A stretch of 64,000 nt of DNA from Tomocerus qinae (GCA_020055645.1 CM034547.1:28954513-29018512); one strand, 5' to 3'. Positions 1-14,421 are shown, counted from the first letter of the stretch. Made by a program: numbers and translations. The notes: a model not told the origin generated them from the letters alone.

Positions 1-1
1 T

Positions 2-3000
2 TTCCAACTTTTTGTTAACCTGGTCGACTTTCTGCAAGCATTTGTTCTTAAAGCAAAAGCAACATTATTTATTAAATGGATAGAATTTTTCGTTGATGAT
101 ATGATGAGATTCTTGAAAAACAATCCTTTAGTCAGTGGATTTTATAAAATAATGTCCGTTGTTTTTAAAATGACGGACAATGTTGGCTTCTTTAAAGAGG
201 TTTATTATAACTCTATTTATTTATTTATTAGTGGGCCTTTATTTTTTGTCGACTAAATATGTTTTGATGGCATTTTTCAAGGACACTCCTGAACGAAAAA
301 CAGTATTTGCCACTTGCACAACATTTCTAAAAGGTCTTGGAGTGAGAATTGAAGAGTTTCGGGACGATTTATTGTTATCTGTACTAGAATTATGGCTTTC
401 AGCACCTGACACAATGATAATGAAAAACATAAATTCACTTCACAGTACATCCCAGGTAATACTTATTAATAAAAAGAAACAAATTCAAAATGCAAAGCAA
501 AATCAGTAGTCGTATAGTAACATTATTAATTTTATGAAACAGATCGTCTTTGTTATGGGTCGTAATCATTTTCCTCTGGCTCTTCGTGGCATTGAAACTG
601 TGGACAGATGGTTTAGAATGAACGAATTTCCTACGATTGAAATGGAACGATTGGTTGAGAATTTATTTCCTATTTGGAAGTCTTACTTCATATCTGCTGG
701 TGAGTAATTAATCTCATTCAGCAACTATATTTTATAAAAAGTATATTAGGGAATCCCGGAAGTAGTAATTGCCACTTTTCGAGGGGAGGATTTTATCGTG
801 TACAAATAACAAAGTTAATAATATTAATAATACATAATAATTACAAAGTTACTTTTAAAATTAGATTATTCTAGATATTAGTCGTAATACATGTACGTGT
901 TTTAACAGGGGAAGAGTTGACTGCAATTCACCACGAGAAGGAAAAAAGATTGAGCACCAAGTCGCAATCAAAGAGCAAGATTGGACTGCGACGAGTTCGA
1001 AGAGCAAAAGAAGAATTCGATGACGCAACCTTAAAAAATGTCCAATTGAAATTGTTGCATCTATTTGGATCTTATGGTCATCTGATAAAACTTAGTGACG
1101 ATATAAAAAACGCTTTGTCGACTGAAGAACAATTCTTAAAATACTCATTGCCTTTCCAAGATATAAAACCGGATATATATTTTGGTAGCGTTCTCAATAA
1201 TTTTTGGCTTACATTAACATAATTTTTGGTTGCAAAATTAAGTGCATACTTATACAGTTGCGTACAGGTAGACTATGCATGCGTCATAACTTTTCATTGG
1301 GAAAATAAAGCTTATTCTGATTTACTAACTGTTACGTAACACTATTTACGTGACACTTAATACTTATTGTCTTTTACTTTTTCAAGATAAACTTTTGCCC
1401 CGCATCTTGGACTTGTGTCACACTGCTAGCGATAGACAAACTCGATCTTGTGCCTGTGAATTTTTCCACACGGTTATTTTATATTTCCTTGGATTTTGTA
1501 AGTTTTTTTTCTTTTCTAACATATAAATTTTTACTGAAACGTGATTCAGCACTATGATTTTTATTGCAGCTGTGAAAACAACAGGATCTTCTGAGCACAG
1601 CGATCTATTCAAAACACTGTTTAAAGCTTTGTTAAAATTTGGATGCGATTCTGATGTCGTTGTTCGTCAATTATTCAATCCATTGGCAATTCAAGTGGTC
1701 CATTGGTTTACTAGAAAGGATAATCCTTACAGTGAAAGCATGCTTCGAATTATTATGGTAAGCATTGTAAACTGTTGTAAATCCAACTAATAATAAATGT
1801 CGATCATTCTCTTAATATATCTTAATAGCTCAATATTAGCTAATAAAGTGTCGCAAAATTGTACAAATATAATGCGATCATCATTACTTGAATGGTGATT
1901 ATATGTACTACTTTTTGCAGGATGGGTTAACACAATCTGGAGACGCGCCTCTTAGAGATTTCTCCGGTGTGTGCCTAGCCGAATACTTCAATTGGGCCAT
2001 AAAGCATGATAACAAATCTGATGTAAATGCTGTAATGAAATTTTTGTTTGCTTTAAGCACTCACGCCGCCCCACAGTACAGACAAGGTACAAAACAGTTC
2101 TAATTTCTTTAGTGCGTACAATTATAGATTGAAATTTTTAGGTTCGGTTTTGGGGTTCAACAGCGTCTACAAGGATTTTCGAGAAAACGATGCCTTACGA
2201 AATGTCTATACAATGCAGTTACTACACTCTTATGTAACATGTTTAGCTCTTTCTGAGAGTTTTGGGACTGATACCATCCTTATACGAAGTACTTTGCAAG
2301 CAATTAAGCATCTTGAACGAATAATATTGAAAAAGCAGGATCTTTTTAACACTGTATGTTCAATTTTATATTACATTTCTTAATGACATTGTATTTAGCA
2401 TGAACAGGAATAGAAAAGGAAGTACCCTTCAGACAACAAAACCACAACTAAACATTTTTTTCTTCTTCCTTGCAATAACATCATACTTGTACTGATGCTA
2501 TATGCTTTTGTTTCTTTTCACCATGATTTACTGTAATTTTAACCAACTCAACTTTCACCACAGCTGAGTTGAACTTTGATATTGAAAGGACTTAATAGGG
2601 ATGGGCCGAATATTCGGTCCGTTTCGGTAATCGACCCTCTAAACAAGCCAAATATTCGATTAGGCAAAACACATGGTTCGGCCCACCCCTAGTTAATTGC
2701 AAGGAAGAGAAAATCGGGGAATATATTGTTTTGCTTTACGTTTAATGACCTCATGTATTCTTTGAATTATGAATAATCATGATTTTTGTTTGTTTGGATG
2801 ACATTCAGGAAATAAAACAACGAAAAAAACCTGACGACGTGGGAGGTTACTCTTTAAAGCACTTTGTAGACTGGCTTCTGAGGCAAACTGGCCGGATAGA
2901 AACTGTATGCCGACAAGAATGCATTCGGGTGGTAACTACTATGGGGCCTATAATTAGAGGTAGCTTATCCAATACATATTAATAGTAACTTTTGATGGGA

Positions 3001-6000
3001 TAAAGGTAAATTATTAGCTTATACCTATAGTATGTGGTGATATATTTATTGTTACTACATTTTTTGAATTTAGGAATGGGAACACTTCAGCAATATTTGA
3101 GAATATTCCAGTCAGAAGAATTAAGACTAATAGGCGAAGGACAGCTAAACGAATCTTTGTCTTTTGAAGAATTTTTACCAATTTTACAGCAAGCGACAGA
3201 ATTTTATGCGTTTGTAGCCAGCAGTGGTTATCCAGTGGAAAACATATTAAATATGGTAAACTCGTCCTATATGCAAAATTTTGAAACATTTCTGCGAAAC
3301 CCTATCGATGATTTGGAACCGAAATTGGGAAATACTGCCATACATATTTTTTTAAAGCTGGAAAATATTTTTAAGCATTTTAGTCAAGATGTAAGGGAGA
3401 ATTTGGTTACAAATTCTGTGATTTTATCTAAGCGTTTTGCATCTCCTTTGCAAACTGAACATCTCTGCAAACTTTGGAACAGTGTTAATTTATCCTCTAC
3501 CACGATAATTAAATGTGCTTCAGCTGTAAACTTAGATTTTAATAAAATATCTAAAAACAACATCATGGAAAATTTAACAATCGTACGATGGTTGACCGTT
3601 CTTACTAAAGAAGCATTTATTGATTCCGTGCTGACCACAGCAGAGATTACATTGCTGCGAGAAGAGGCTTGGAAATTCATAATGGACAAACTGTTCTGTA
3701 TGGGAAGTGGTGGCGGTTTGGAAACAACTCAAGTATCTCTTCGTATGACGGAATTGCTACAAAGTTTGTTGGAATTATGCATCGCTCTAAAATTTGAGGT
3801 AAATCGTTTTTATACTTGTTAGTATATACTATAATATGTACCATGTAAATTTGCTGTACTTGATATTAACCTATACTTTTAGTAATGAATGTTTTGTATA
3901 ATTTTCTAATTTTAGAGCGACAAATTAATAGAAACTCTATTTGATCCGACCAGTGTCGTAAACAAAGCTTCGAAATCGTACCATAAGTTTACTAGAGGGG
4001 AAATATTTCAGAAAGCTTTATTTCCTTCCCTGGTCTTCTGCGAAGAAGCTATGAATTTTAATCTACTGAAAGACAAAGTGAAAATGGAAAATGTTGGCAT
4101 TCTAGCCCAGAACCTACTCCTGGCTATAAAGACGAAAAAGGAGTTACAGAAAAAATTCGGGACGAAGCTTGTTGAAAATATTTTGATGATATGGACTCCT
4201 TTGCAGTTGAATTGTGACCGAAGAATTGTGGCTCGTATACTCTCTGGATTGGCTTCCATTAATTTAAACTTATGTCGGAATAGTATTCAAGTTTCTCAGT
4301 GGTGGGCGAACACAATGACAGCACCATACCTCACTCTGAAAGATAAATCGGAAATAATTCACCTCTTTGGATTATTTGCTCTTTCTCCAAATAAAGAAAT
4401 TGTGGCTAGTGCTATGTTAGTAAATTTTTACTATCAATCTTAAAATATTTTAGTGCTATTCAGTCAGTCATTACACAATTATGAAGTATCTTTTTGTTTC
4501 AGATCTGCTGTTAAAGTTTTTGTCAGCACCACAATTACATGTCAATTAAAATGGACTGAAGAGGAAAATTATATTACTAAAAGTACTCTGAAGATTTTAT
4601 CGGTTTATGAAAATATGCCTAAAAACTTAAAGTTGGTTGAAATTCTGGCACTATTAGTTGGACAGATTAGCAATGTGCAGGACGTAGCTGACAATACTTG
4701 TGCTAAAGAGGTTCAGTATAAATTAAGAAAAATTGTTTCGAGTTTGGCTGACGAGGGAGGAGAAATTGCCGAATACCTATATCAACTCATCTGCAATAAA
4801 CAAGATACAACTTACAGAGGAACGTTAGCAGCGTGTAAATTTTGCCTTGTCTCAATTGTTTCAACTCTGCCCATTAAAACGGTTAAAAGGTTTTACAGAA
4901 AGAATTTCTACAGTATTATTCACCATGCGGTAAGAAGTGTGCTTATTAGTTCACATGTCAATTACAATTCACAATTCTTCATTCTCAAAACACTATCAAA
5001 AATTTAATTTCAGAAATCCACTGTGACTACTGTTGAAGAATGGAATTTAAAAATTACGGGATTCTACTTGCTCGAATTACTGGCCCTGAAAACGGACAAA
5101 GAATTTTTGGTATCCGAAGAATTTAATCAGAGTTATGTAGCTAATTGGACTGATGCAGAGAAAAAAGAAAATGGGAATAAAATAGAGAAAGCTGCTTTGA
5201 GACATTTTATTGGGACTTGTGGCAGTTACAGAACAACTAGCATACCATCTCAGAGAGACGATAAATTGAGAAAAGCTAACTTTCAAAGCAATGGAGCTTC
5301 ATTCAATGCACTCGTGGCTGTCCTGAAGGCCACCTCCCAAAACGAAAAATTTTATTCTGCTTATGTTTTTCAAGAACAAAATAATCAAATACTGTGGGCG
5401 AATTTAGTTGATAGCAGCGTGAGTTACAATTTTCCAGTCGTTTTACCTCAACAACAGGCGAATAAAAAGGACACTAAAATATCTACAAATAAAATCTTGC
5501 CCAGTGAACCACAGCAGAAAAAATTGACCATCAATTCAAATAACAAGTTAGTCGATGTCGTTATATTCGAGTATATATTGAAAAATACTTTAGTGAACTA
5601 CTGAATTTAAACCTTGACAATTACTTTAAGAGTAAAACTAAATTATTATTAATTATTTAGGGATGCGCTCGTTGGAAGCAGTTTGGCCATGGAAGCAACA
5701 GAATTCGATTTTACTGCGTCGGTAACAGTTGAAAACTGCGACTTTTACAAAAGTATATTTGCTGGTGCTACAGTTACGCCGGAAGGACAGAAGTCACTAC
5801 AGACGTCTTCAATTGAATGCAATGAAGTCAACCAACATGAATGCATGATATCCTTGGTGGAGACTCTGAGGCATATGAAAACGTTCGAAAGTGCTCTAGA
5901 TGTATGATGATACTTAATTAAAAATTGTAAATCTAAAGTGGAAAACTTGTGCAAAGTGTGCATAATTTCTATTTGCAGGCTGAAGGTTCCTTGATAAAGG

Positions 6001-9000
6001 ACAGGTGGATTACTAATTTGCGAAACTCCTTTAACAAGAATCCACATAAAAATGTACAGATTTTCTTAATTGGGGCTATGCTAAATTGTGAAGATGTGAT
6101 TCGTCCTTATGCCCAACATTTAATCGAACCTATCCTGCAATCAATATTTTCTGAGTGTTTTGGCGAAGAAAAGTTAAATTATTTTGTCAAAGACGTATTT
6201 GTTATGCTGCTTGGATTCCACGAGATCGCCAAGCCAAGTTCAAATTCTGTTAAGAAAGCTATAGAGTATGTAATTAGTAACATTGGGACTAAAGAAGATG
6301 TCACAAATCCTTTTGCCACTCGAAAAGACGTATATGAACACGACTTAGAAATTTTGCAATCTATAGTGAAGTTCTGGGTAAGTGATCCTAAAAAGGAATT
6401 TGATACTGGATATTTTACTGGAAAAAAGGAGGAAGTGGAGAAGAAGTACTTAGACGTGTGTAAATCCATTCTTTTGGGGGGAAAACTTCCTATCCCTCTC
6501 GATGATGTTGCCGTATTTCTTGACAGGATTTGTAAAGGATTCAAACATGGGTCTAAAGCTATGTATGCTACGGCTGGAGAAACTATAGGATTAGCATTAA
6601 GGTACACTTATCTAATAAGTACGTATTATCTTAATAATATAAAGTAGACATCTGATATAGATGGAATTGATTTTAAAATTCTGAATTGCTTCCGGCGCGG
6701 CAATGGAATTTTTCACAGCCGGTGGTTTACGTTATTATCAACAACGGTTTTAAAGAAATCCTTATTTTACTGCTATGGAATAAACCAGCAGCTGTACTTT
6801 CATCATTCATTCCTATTTTTTAATCAAAAAAATTTGGTTTATGTCTGCAGATACTTGACTGACGTCGGTTTTGAGAATATCCATAAGGCCATTTCCCTTA
6901 TCAAAACTAAATTGGATTTGCAAAGAAATCGACCTTCCCAGTATTTGACTATGCTGACAGCAATACAAAAATACTTCACTCCCTTCATCGAGACACAAAG
7001 AGTTCGTTTATTTGAGTTTTTCCAGAAATCAAATGTTCGTTCCGAAACAATAATTCTATTACCCGCTCTGCTAAGGGAGACCATCCGTAAGCAAGAAGAA
7101 AAAAGACAGGCTAGTGAAGATTTTTATTGTGATCTCAATGGCAAGCACATTTTAGCAACCCCATGCAAAGAAGAGTCAGATATTAAAGCTGGTGTTGAAT
7201 TGTTCCAGCTGCTTTTGCCTAACTTGGATAATATTGATAAAATTATGAAGCTAGTTCAGTGGACCTCGCCTGCTTTGTTTTGCAAAGATGCTGGTATTAG
7301 AGTGGAATATGTTAAGTTGCTTTCTAATGTCTATACTCAACTTCCGGGTGCCCAGCAGGGATTTTCACTTTCGTCATCACATAAGTCGTTGCTGAAAATG
7401 TTTGTAAATCTTTACAATGATGAAGACGTCTCTGTGATTGAAGAGAGTCAAAGATTCTGGTCCGAAAATTTACAGCGATGGAACAAATCATCTGAGTTGA
7501 TTTTGGAGTTGATGGAACTAATAGGAGACGACGAAAATGCAATTCCGATATCTCTGGAGCTGATTATGAAGCGCTGTGTCTTGTCTCCGGATTTCAATAA
7601 AAAGATTTTTGATAAGCCTCTAGCTGACTGTCACTTTCAAGAGTACAAATTAGATACGTCGTGGCGGATGAAAAATTCGAGTTTTCAACCACTTTTTGCT
7701 GAATCGTTGTCATCTTCACAAAGCTTTAGTTTACTACCTAGAGCTTTTCAGGCGTCTATTCTTAGCCAAAGACAAGGAGCTGCTATGCACGGGATGAATT
7801 TATTGCGGGCCACTTTAGCCAATTTACAATTCACCCCAACAAATCAATCCAGTAAGTGAAAATTATCTTAAGCAATATTTCTTGGATAATTGTTTCCTGA
7901 AGATACGATAATGAGGTACACATTATTATAGCTTCAATTGACATTGTTAAAGTTAATTATTTTTCAGCACGGGCCTGTAATTGTTATGGCATGCAGGGGG
8001 GCTTTATTGGCGAATTTGACGATTTGAGAAAAAAGGCACCCAAATTGGGTGCCTAAAAATGTAACTGTTTGTGCCGTGCGCCTGGGCGCTGAAACAGAGG
8101 CGCCCATATCCGCAGTTTTTGGGTTCCGGATGCCCATCGGAACATTTGAATCCATTCAAAATTGCAGGCCCGTTTCTTGGAATATACTTTTTGGCTAGAG
8201 CTGTTTTGCGAATGTGAAAATTGACCTAAAAAGAAGTTGAAATTACGTTGTGGTGTTCGACTTATGTCTTAATTTGGTAACTTTGGTTTTAGGTTTGGAT
8301 AATTCGTCTACCGATGACGACTCTATGATGGAAGTAGATTACAACTTCTCACAAGAAAACTCACTGGAAGTACTTCACCAGGCTTCAATAAACCAGCCTT
8401 CGAATCCTTTAGCAAGTCTTCGCCGAAGGTTTTATGAACGCCCACCAGTAGACAATGATTACTATGCTAGACGAGAAATTCATAGACAAGAAAGGCAAAT
8501 AGAAAAAGAATTCGATAAAATGAAGCGGAAACAGAGCGATGTAAAACTGTCACGAAGTTACCGCATAGGAGAGCTCCCAGATGTAGAAATTACTAATTCC
8601 GATTTACTAGCTACAATTTCCAAGTTAGCTCGTACAGATCAAGAAATAGGGCGTCAGTTTCTTATAATTCTGTACACTGGTATTGTTGAAGAAATTGGAG
8701 ATATGAGGTCCCGGAAACACTTCTTAGAAAATTCACAAATCACTTTCAACAATGTTTTCAAAAACTATTCTTCAGTTATGAATCCGCAATTTGCTGCTGC
8801 TGTATTAGAAATAAGCGAAAGGAACAATATCCCTATCCAACCTAGTTTGGTTTCTAGTGTATGCAGAACATTCGATTTGCAAAAACTGGGAATCATCAAA
8901 TTTGAAAGTGACTTTGAGTATCAAGATCAGGATGTCTCCGTTGCTAGTGCAAGTGCAAGCAAGAGAAGTAAAACTACGAAAAATGAAGAAAATACGGAAG

Positions 9001-12000
9001 CAGACTTATGGTTACGAATTGCTGACTTGTACAAAGACATAGAGGGATTCGACGTATTGAGAAACATTTTCTCAGTTGCTAATACCAAAAGTATTAATTC
9101 GAGAGATGTTTATAAAGGGGCTAAGGAAGCTTTAACTTTGGAAAGTATTGGAAAATTAGAAGAAGCTTGTGATAAATATGCGGATATTTTTGAGAAGGAG
9201 CAAAAAGACGTAGAGAATAATAGCGTTTTGCGAGAACAATTCTGGGAAGATTCTATTACAAAGGTATGTCTACTACAGTGTATAATAAAATATGACTATG
9301 ACATTGATGTGATAATAACAAATAATGTTTTCTACTGTCCATAATTATTACCCAGTGCCTCGAAAAAATGTCTGATTGGGAGCAGCTGTACAATTTAACT
9401 CATAAAAACCAGAGAAAACGACATTTAAACGATTTACTTGAAGATACAAGGTACTAGTGAAACTTTTAAATATGCGTAAAGTAAATAGTTAAAAAATATC
9501 ATATATGTATTTATTATTTAATATTTTTGTTCTATTTTAGTTATGTTGAGCGTGTTTTACCGCTGCAAATACAGTCTGGAATTCAGATGTCATTAAGACA
9601 TCAATCTGATGGAGAAAATAAAATAGTATCCAAATTCAAAGACTTCGTTGAGTCTGCCAGACAATCGGAAGAGAATTGGAACATATTATTGGTTAGTAGC
9701 TTTGTTATATCAAATATTATGCCATTGTGCCTGAATTTGAAAAGGGATAATTTTGTAAAATAAAAAGGAGGAAAGGCCTGAAACCCAACATACCCAAGTA
9801 TATAATTTACAGATTGTATATATTATAATTATAAATTGATTGTGTCAATGTGTCAAATCACAAGTCTTTATTACAAGTAACAGTTTTTATAGATGATGAG
9901 ACATATACACTAAAATTATAGGCGTCTGGAGTTATGCGTAGTACTGCTTTAGTACTACCTTGGAAGTATGCAATTAGGCTATTGTTGTCAGCTTATATGC
10001 AAGAAGAGATTTAAAAATATGGTTTTTTCTTTGTTTTTGAGTAGGAGCGGTTTCCAGTTGATCTCGCGTTATTGGCAGCAATAGAAAACATCGATGTTGA
10101 CATTCCTCGATGCGGAACATTGTTAGACAACGCTTGGTCTTCAGCATTAAAATACGTGCAAAACTTTGATCGGTTGTCCTATCCTCAAAAAAAGGATCAG
10201 TTGTTGATGCTCCAAAAGTCTGCAGCTCTTCAAGATATTTTGAACTGGTACAGGAATTTTGACATTGAAACCGTTACAGACAAAACGTTTCGTCTGATAA
10301 TGAAGTGGAGACGGTCATGTGGAAGTTATGCAACTCCTTTAATGAATGCAGATGTTATCGTTGCTCAAAGGTTTGTGTTAATACCATAAATTCGATGTTG
10401 GGTAAAAGCTCTTCTGGTAATTTTAATATGTTATGTCGTACTTTATGATTTTTCAGGGATTTTTTCCTTGTCAAACTCGGACAAGTCGTTGAGGACTTAA
10501 TGTTGGAAGGAAACGATCAGATATTTCAGGAAATACAATTGCTAAACTTCAATCAGCATTTATGGGAATTGAATTTGAGTATTATTAACGAAAACTTACC
10601 CGTGACCACCAATTGTTTCAAGAAGATTCAGCTCATTGGAGAAGGTCTTCCAGAAAAGGATAAAATTCTATGGCGAAAGCTCTTCGCCGAACACTTGGAG
10701 ACTTTTATGCCAGCTATCCGGAAGGACGACTGGTCTAAGATGTGGTCCTCACTTTGGAAAAGAATACGTAATTTATTTACAAAAAGTTAAAGCTATTTTT
10801 ATTTCCTATTGCTGGATAATTATGTAAACCTGGATATTCCCTTTACAGAGAAAGTAGATATTGATGTTGATATGCAGCAAACTGTGTGGGAAATTAAAAC
10901 TGATTTATTGAAAAGCTTTCTTGAATTTTATACAAGTGGAAACTTATCCAAAGCTTGTGAAAGTCATCTAAAAGGCGCTTTTGGAAAAGAAAATGCATCA
11001 AACAGGTTTTCTGTGACGACTACTGTTAAGTTCATTGATCTTATTTGTTAATAATTAGCAGTCATGATGGTATTCTTTATTTTTTAGCAAATCACTTATA
11101 GAAGCTGCTGTTGACAGAAGTTTGAAATTAGTCGATTCTGCAGTATTCAATAATGAAAATGTTAAGTCAGATGAATTGGCCATGAAATTTTATCACCTAC
11201 TCAAGTTCATTTTGAGTAGCTATCCCGAAAAATATGCGAACGATAAAAATATTAATAAAGAACTGCTTACATCCTTGCTCAAAGGAATGCAATTAGGAAG
11301 CTCCGAAGGCATTCGACTTTTTCCAACCTTATTTATGGTTATCGAAAAGTGGCCTTCTTTAGTGCATGAATTCGAAACAATGGTAAGTGTATATCTTTGT
11401 ATCCTGTTAATAATCTATAATCTCAATAGTATTGTAGCAAAAATGTGAATGAATATTTATTTATTAATAACCATTCTACAGGGATCGGAAATACCGAGTT
11501 GGATGTTTTTGCCATGGTTAGATCAAATTGTGACCAACTATCTTCAGACCCCTTCTTTAACTACTGTTCTGAAAGGCTTGATTGACCGTATAGTTTTAGA
11601 ATTTCCTCAAGCGTTCCAGTTACAATATCCTGAAATTTTGACTCAGTAATTTGGCTAAATTGTTTTTCTTTTAACCTTAACCATGATGACATTTACGTAA
11701 AATTAATACTATAAGCAATGCAAGAAAGCAAATCTAACTGTTTTTGTAATTTGTGATAGGTCAAAGCTTCCAAAACTTTACTCTTTATATTCAAAAGCAT
11801 TGTCTGCTCTTGTACTTCCTAAGCATCGATTTCAATACATGTCGGAAATCAAGTTGAAAGGAGATTCGAAAAAAATGACATGTATTTTAGAACGATTTCG
11901 AAATGAGCTAAAGGAAATCTTGGATGACAATTTATGTATATTTGGAAAAATACATAATGATTATGCTGCAGAGGTAGTTCTTAAATAGTAGTGTTTAAGT

Positions 12001-14065
12001 ATTTATTAGTTCATGTTTTGAATGCTTTTATAATTATATCACTAAATTTTAAAATATTTTCATTTTTAATATTTCATAGTTGTTTCCCAAAGTTTTGGAG
12101 TATCTGGAAAAGTTAAAAAGTCAGCAGTTGGCCAATGGTGACAATAGCGATCCAAGTGAAAATTTTAGTGACTCCGAAAGTATGTTTAAAGATTTCTGCA
12201 GTGACATTGTCAGATCGTCGAAAACACTTCACGATAAAGGTGATCTGATTGTTTCACTCATACTTAACTTTATTTTTTAAATAATTGAACCAACAAATAA
12301 TAAGTTAACTAATAACCTATATTATTTGAACTTTCCAGTGAGAGGAGGAAGAATGGAAGCAAAGCAACTGAATTTGGTGGATTTTTCCCCATGGCTAGCT
12401 AAATTTCATTTTTCTGGCTTCAAAGATGGGATAGAAATCCCTGGATTATACGATTCGTTTTCTGCTCCAAATATCCAAATGCACCCGCAAATCATTTCAT
12501 TTCAACCTACTGTAATAAGAATGATTTTCATTGTCTCCATTTATTTTCAAACGTAAATAAAACATGACGCTATGTTTGTAGGTTACAATTGAAAGTTCAA
12601 ATGCAGAACCCATAAGTTTTACAATGATGAGCAATGAAGGCAAAAATTACAAATTTTTGGCCAAATTCGGTGACGATTTACGTCAAGATCGAAGAATACA
12701 ACAATGCTTCAGAATTTCAAATGAAATATTCCGAAGCAAGCCCAGATGTAGAGAAAGAAATCTACATGTCATGACTTACTCAGTAAGGAAAACTTTTGAC
12801 TTAAGTTTATTTTATTACCAATGTTTTACTTTAGTACAACATTTTAACAATATTCTTATTTTTAAATACAAAGGTCCTTCCATTCAACGAAAATTTTGGC
12901 CTTATTCAATGGGTTCAGAAAACCGTTTCAATGTTGAGAATAGTATTTCCTTCAAAAAGTCTACAAAAAAATCGGAAAGATTCTGAAATGTTTGTTAAAT
13001 TGGTACGTGCTGCTGGACAACCGAAGGATAAGCCCAAAATCCCAGGTTTTACTGCTGTGCATTACTGGAATTCTGCCATTAATACAAGTAAAGAAGAAGC
13101 AGCGCAAATACTTGACAAGTGTATAAAAGAATTTAATTTGATGCCAGTTCAGAAATTTAGGTATGTTTTGTTTTGCCATTTGAAACTAATTGTTTACTTG
13201 AGTTGATGATTTATTTGTTTTAATTGTTTTTGCTCCTTCCAGAGAGTTTTTTAAGCAAAGGGCAGCCAGCGTAGAAGATTATTTCCTAATTCGCGAGAAT
13301 GTAATACGGTCATATGCCACTATGTGCACGGTTCATTGGCTCTTAGGTATCGGAGATAGGCATCTGGAAAACTTTTTATTCTCCCTTGAGACAGGTGTTT
13401 GCATTGGAATCGATTTTGGTCGTTCTTTTGGGTTCGGGATCACGCAAAATTCTATTCCGGAATTAATTCCTTTTCGACTGACACATCAATTGCAAACAAT
13501 TCTTGCTCCATATGGACCGAAAGGTAATTTTTTAAACAGTTTTTGTACAATATTATAAAGTAAGTAAACCGTAGAGTAGACGAATATCTAATAAAAATAA
13601 ATTATCGCTTTATTTATTTTCCTATAAATAGGCTTGTTCAAAGAAACCATGATTTACGCTTGGCGAGCATTGGTACAGTCTTCTGAGCAAATACTTTCGG
13701 TTGTTGAAGTGTTTGTTAAAGACAGAGGTGTTGATTGGTTAAAAGAAAGAAACGCAGCACTGCAAGAGGAATCTGATACGAAGCCCACAACCCCTGTAAA
13801 CACGGAAATTAATGATATGAAGTTGAAAATTGTTAGAGAGAAGTTATCGTGCTTAAATCCTATTACAATTACTGAAAATGAACTGAAGCTTCATAAGCAT
13901 AATACAGTCAGACAAATCTACTCAAAAGTATTGAAAGAAGGAAGAGAACAGCAGCTTAAAAGGGAAAGATTAAACGAAGAAGAAGTGATAGAAATTTTGC
14001 TGGATATTGCTACTGATAAAAGTATTCTTGCAAAATTGTATGCTGGAATGAATCCTTGGATTTAG
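2..14065 (+). CDS. PRKDC: DNA-dependent protein kinase catalytic subunit (DNA-PKcs), 5'-partial, about 31 exons
   Basis: Giant PIKK-family Ser/Thr kinase that binds Ku at double-strand breaks and drives non-homologous end joining in the nucleus. The window opens inside the N-terminal HEAT region. Approximate exons: 2-199, 282-455, 543-699, 909-1182, 1387-1499, 1570-1755, 1921-2084, 2142-2354, 2810-2960, 3075-3798, 3916-4412, 4502-4929, 5014-5545, 5661-5900, 5980-6601, 6851-7853, 8293-9263, 9357-9451, 9540-9690, 10044-10371, 10458-10769, 10851-11006, 11089-11382, 11482-11648, 11760-11971, 12080-12238, 12338-12509, 12583-12782, 12871-13160, 13243-13525, 13632-14065. Kinase marks: GDDLRQDRR (12671-12697) with upstream Lys in FLAKFG, GIGDRHLEN near 13350, IGIDFG near 13405, and a FATC tail ending KLYAGMNPWI. 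The Asp and Asn of the catalytic loop and the DFG Asp are present, so the kinase looks active. Segments align collinearly with human DNA-PKcs from memory (SDRQT, RSYRIGELPD, WRMKNS). No frameshift was seen. Family lost in Drosophila and C. elegans but retained in other arthropods. Confidence 0.96.
2592..2696. mobile_element. short TTAA-flanked inverted-repeat element (piggyBac-type MITE) in a PRKDC intron
   Basis: A 97-bp insertion (2596-2692) lies between two TTAA tetranucleotides (2592-2595 and 2693-2696). Its left end reads TAGGGATGGGCCGAA. The reverse complement of its right end reads CTAGGGGTGGGCCGAA. The ends are therefore inverted repeats of about 15 bp with one mismatch and a 1-nt offset. 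TTAA duplication is the hallmark of piggyBac-type transposition. The element has no coding capacity and is presumably non-autonomous. Family assignment is inference from the duplication and termini only. Confidence 0.6.
7969..8174. mobile_element. MITE-like palindromic insertion in a PRKDC intron
   Basis: Within the intron between 7854 and 8292 a segment of about 205 bp starts ACGGGCCTGTAATT (7969) and ends AATTGCAGGCCCGT (8161-8174). These are near-perfect 14-bp inverted termini with one mismatch. Inside it is a perfect hairpin, GGCACCC-AAATT-GGGTGCC, at about 8035-8054, plus a second short GC-rich palindrome near 8088-8106. Base composition is far richer in G+C than the surrounding intron. 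No open reading frame or clear target-site duplication was found, so superfamily is unassigned. Confidence 0.55.
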
Positions 14066-14421
14066 GATTATACCAAGAAAGTGGTGGTCCGTGGTAATAA
14101 TGTGATAACCTATTGTGTGCTGAATATATTGCAGTTTTCAATAACTACAATTTATTACCACTTATTGCTTTTGCTAGGAGAGAAATAGTTTTCTCATGAT
14201 GATCAATTAATTTTAAATGAAGCTATTTATATATATGATGATATGTGTAGTTATCGTAGACCCTAATATAATCATAGTAAGAATAATAATTTTGAAATGT
14301 CAAATTGATTGAAATAGAAATGTCCCTTTTTAATTTTTCTTAACATAATCCTGATATTACAACCATAATCGTAAGAAATATTAGCAAATAAAATCGCATC
14401 GAAATTAGTTTCAAATAACAA
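14066..14421. other. intergenic, 3' flanks of convergent PRKDC and RGP1
   Basis: AT-rich spacer between two convergent genes. It should hold both 3' untranslated regions. An AATAAA polyadenylation signal on the plus strand lies at 14388-14393, only about 30 bp before the RGP1 stop on the other strand. The two transcripts may thus overlap at their 3' ends. Nothing else recognisable. Confidence 0.5.

Noticed and set aside
6179..6607. 142-codon minus-strand ORF inside DNA-PKcs
   Set aside because: Antisense shadow of a conserved DNA-PKcs exon.
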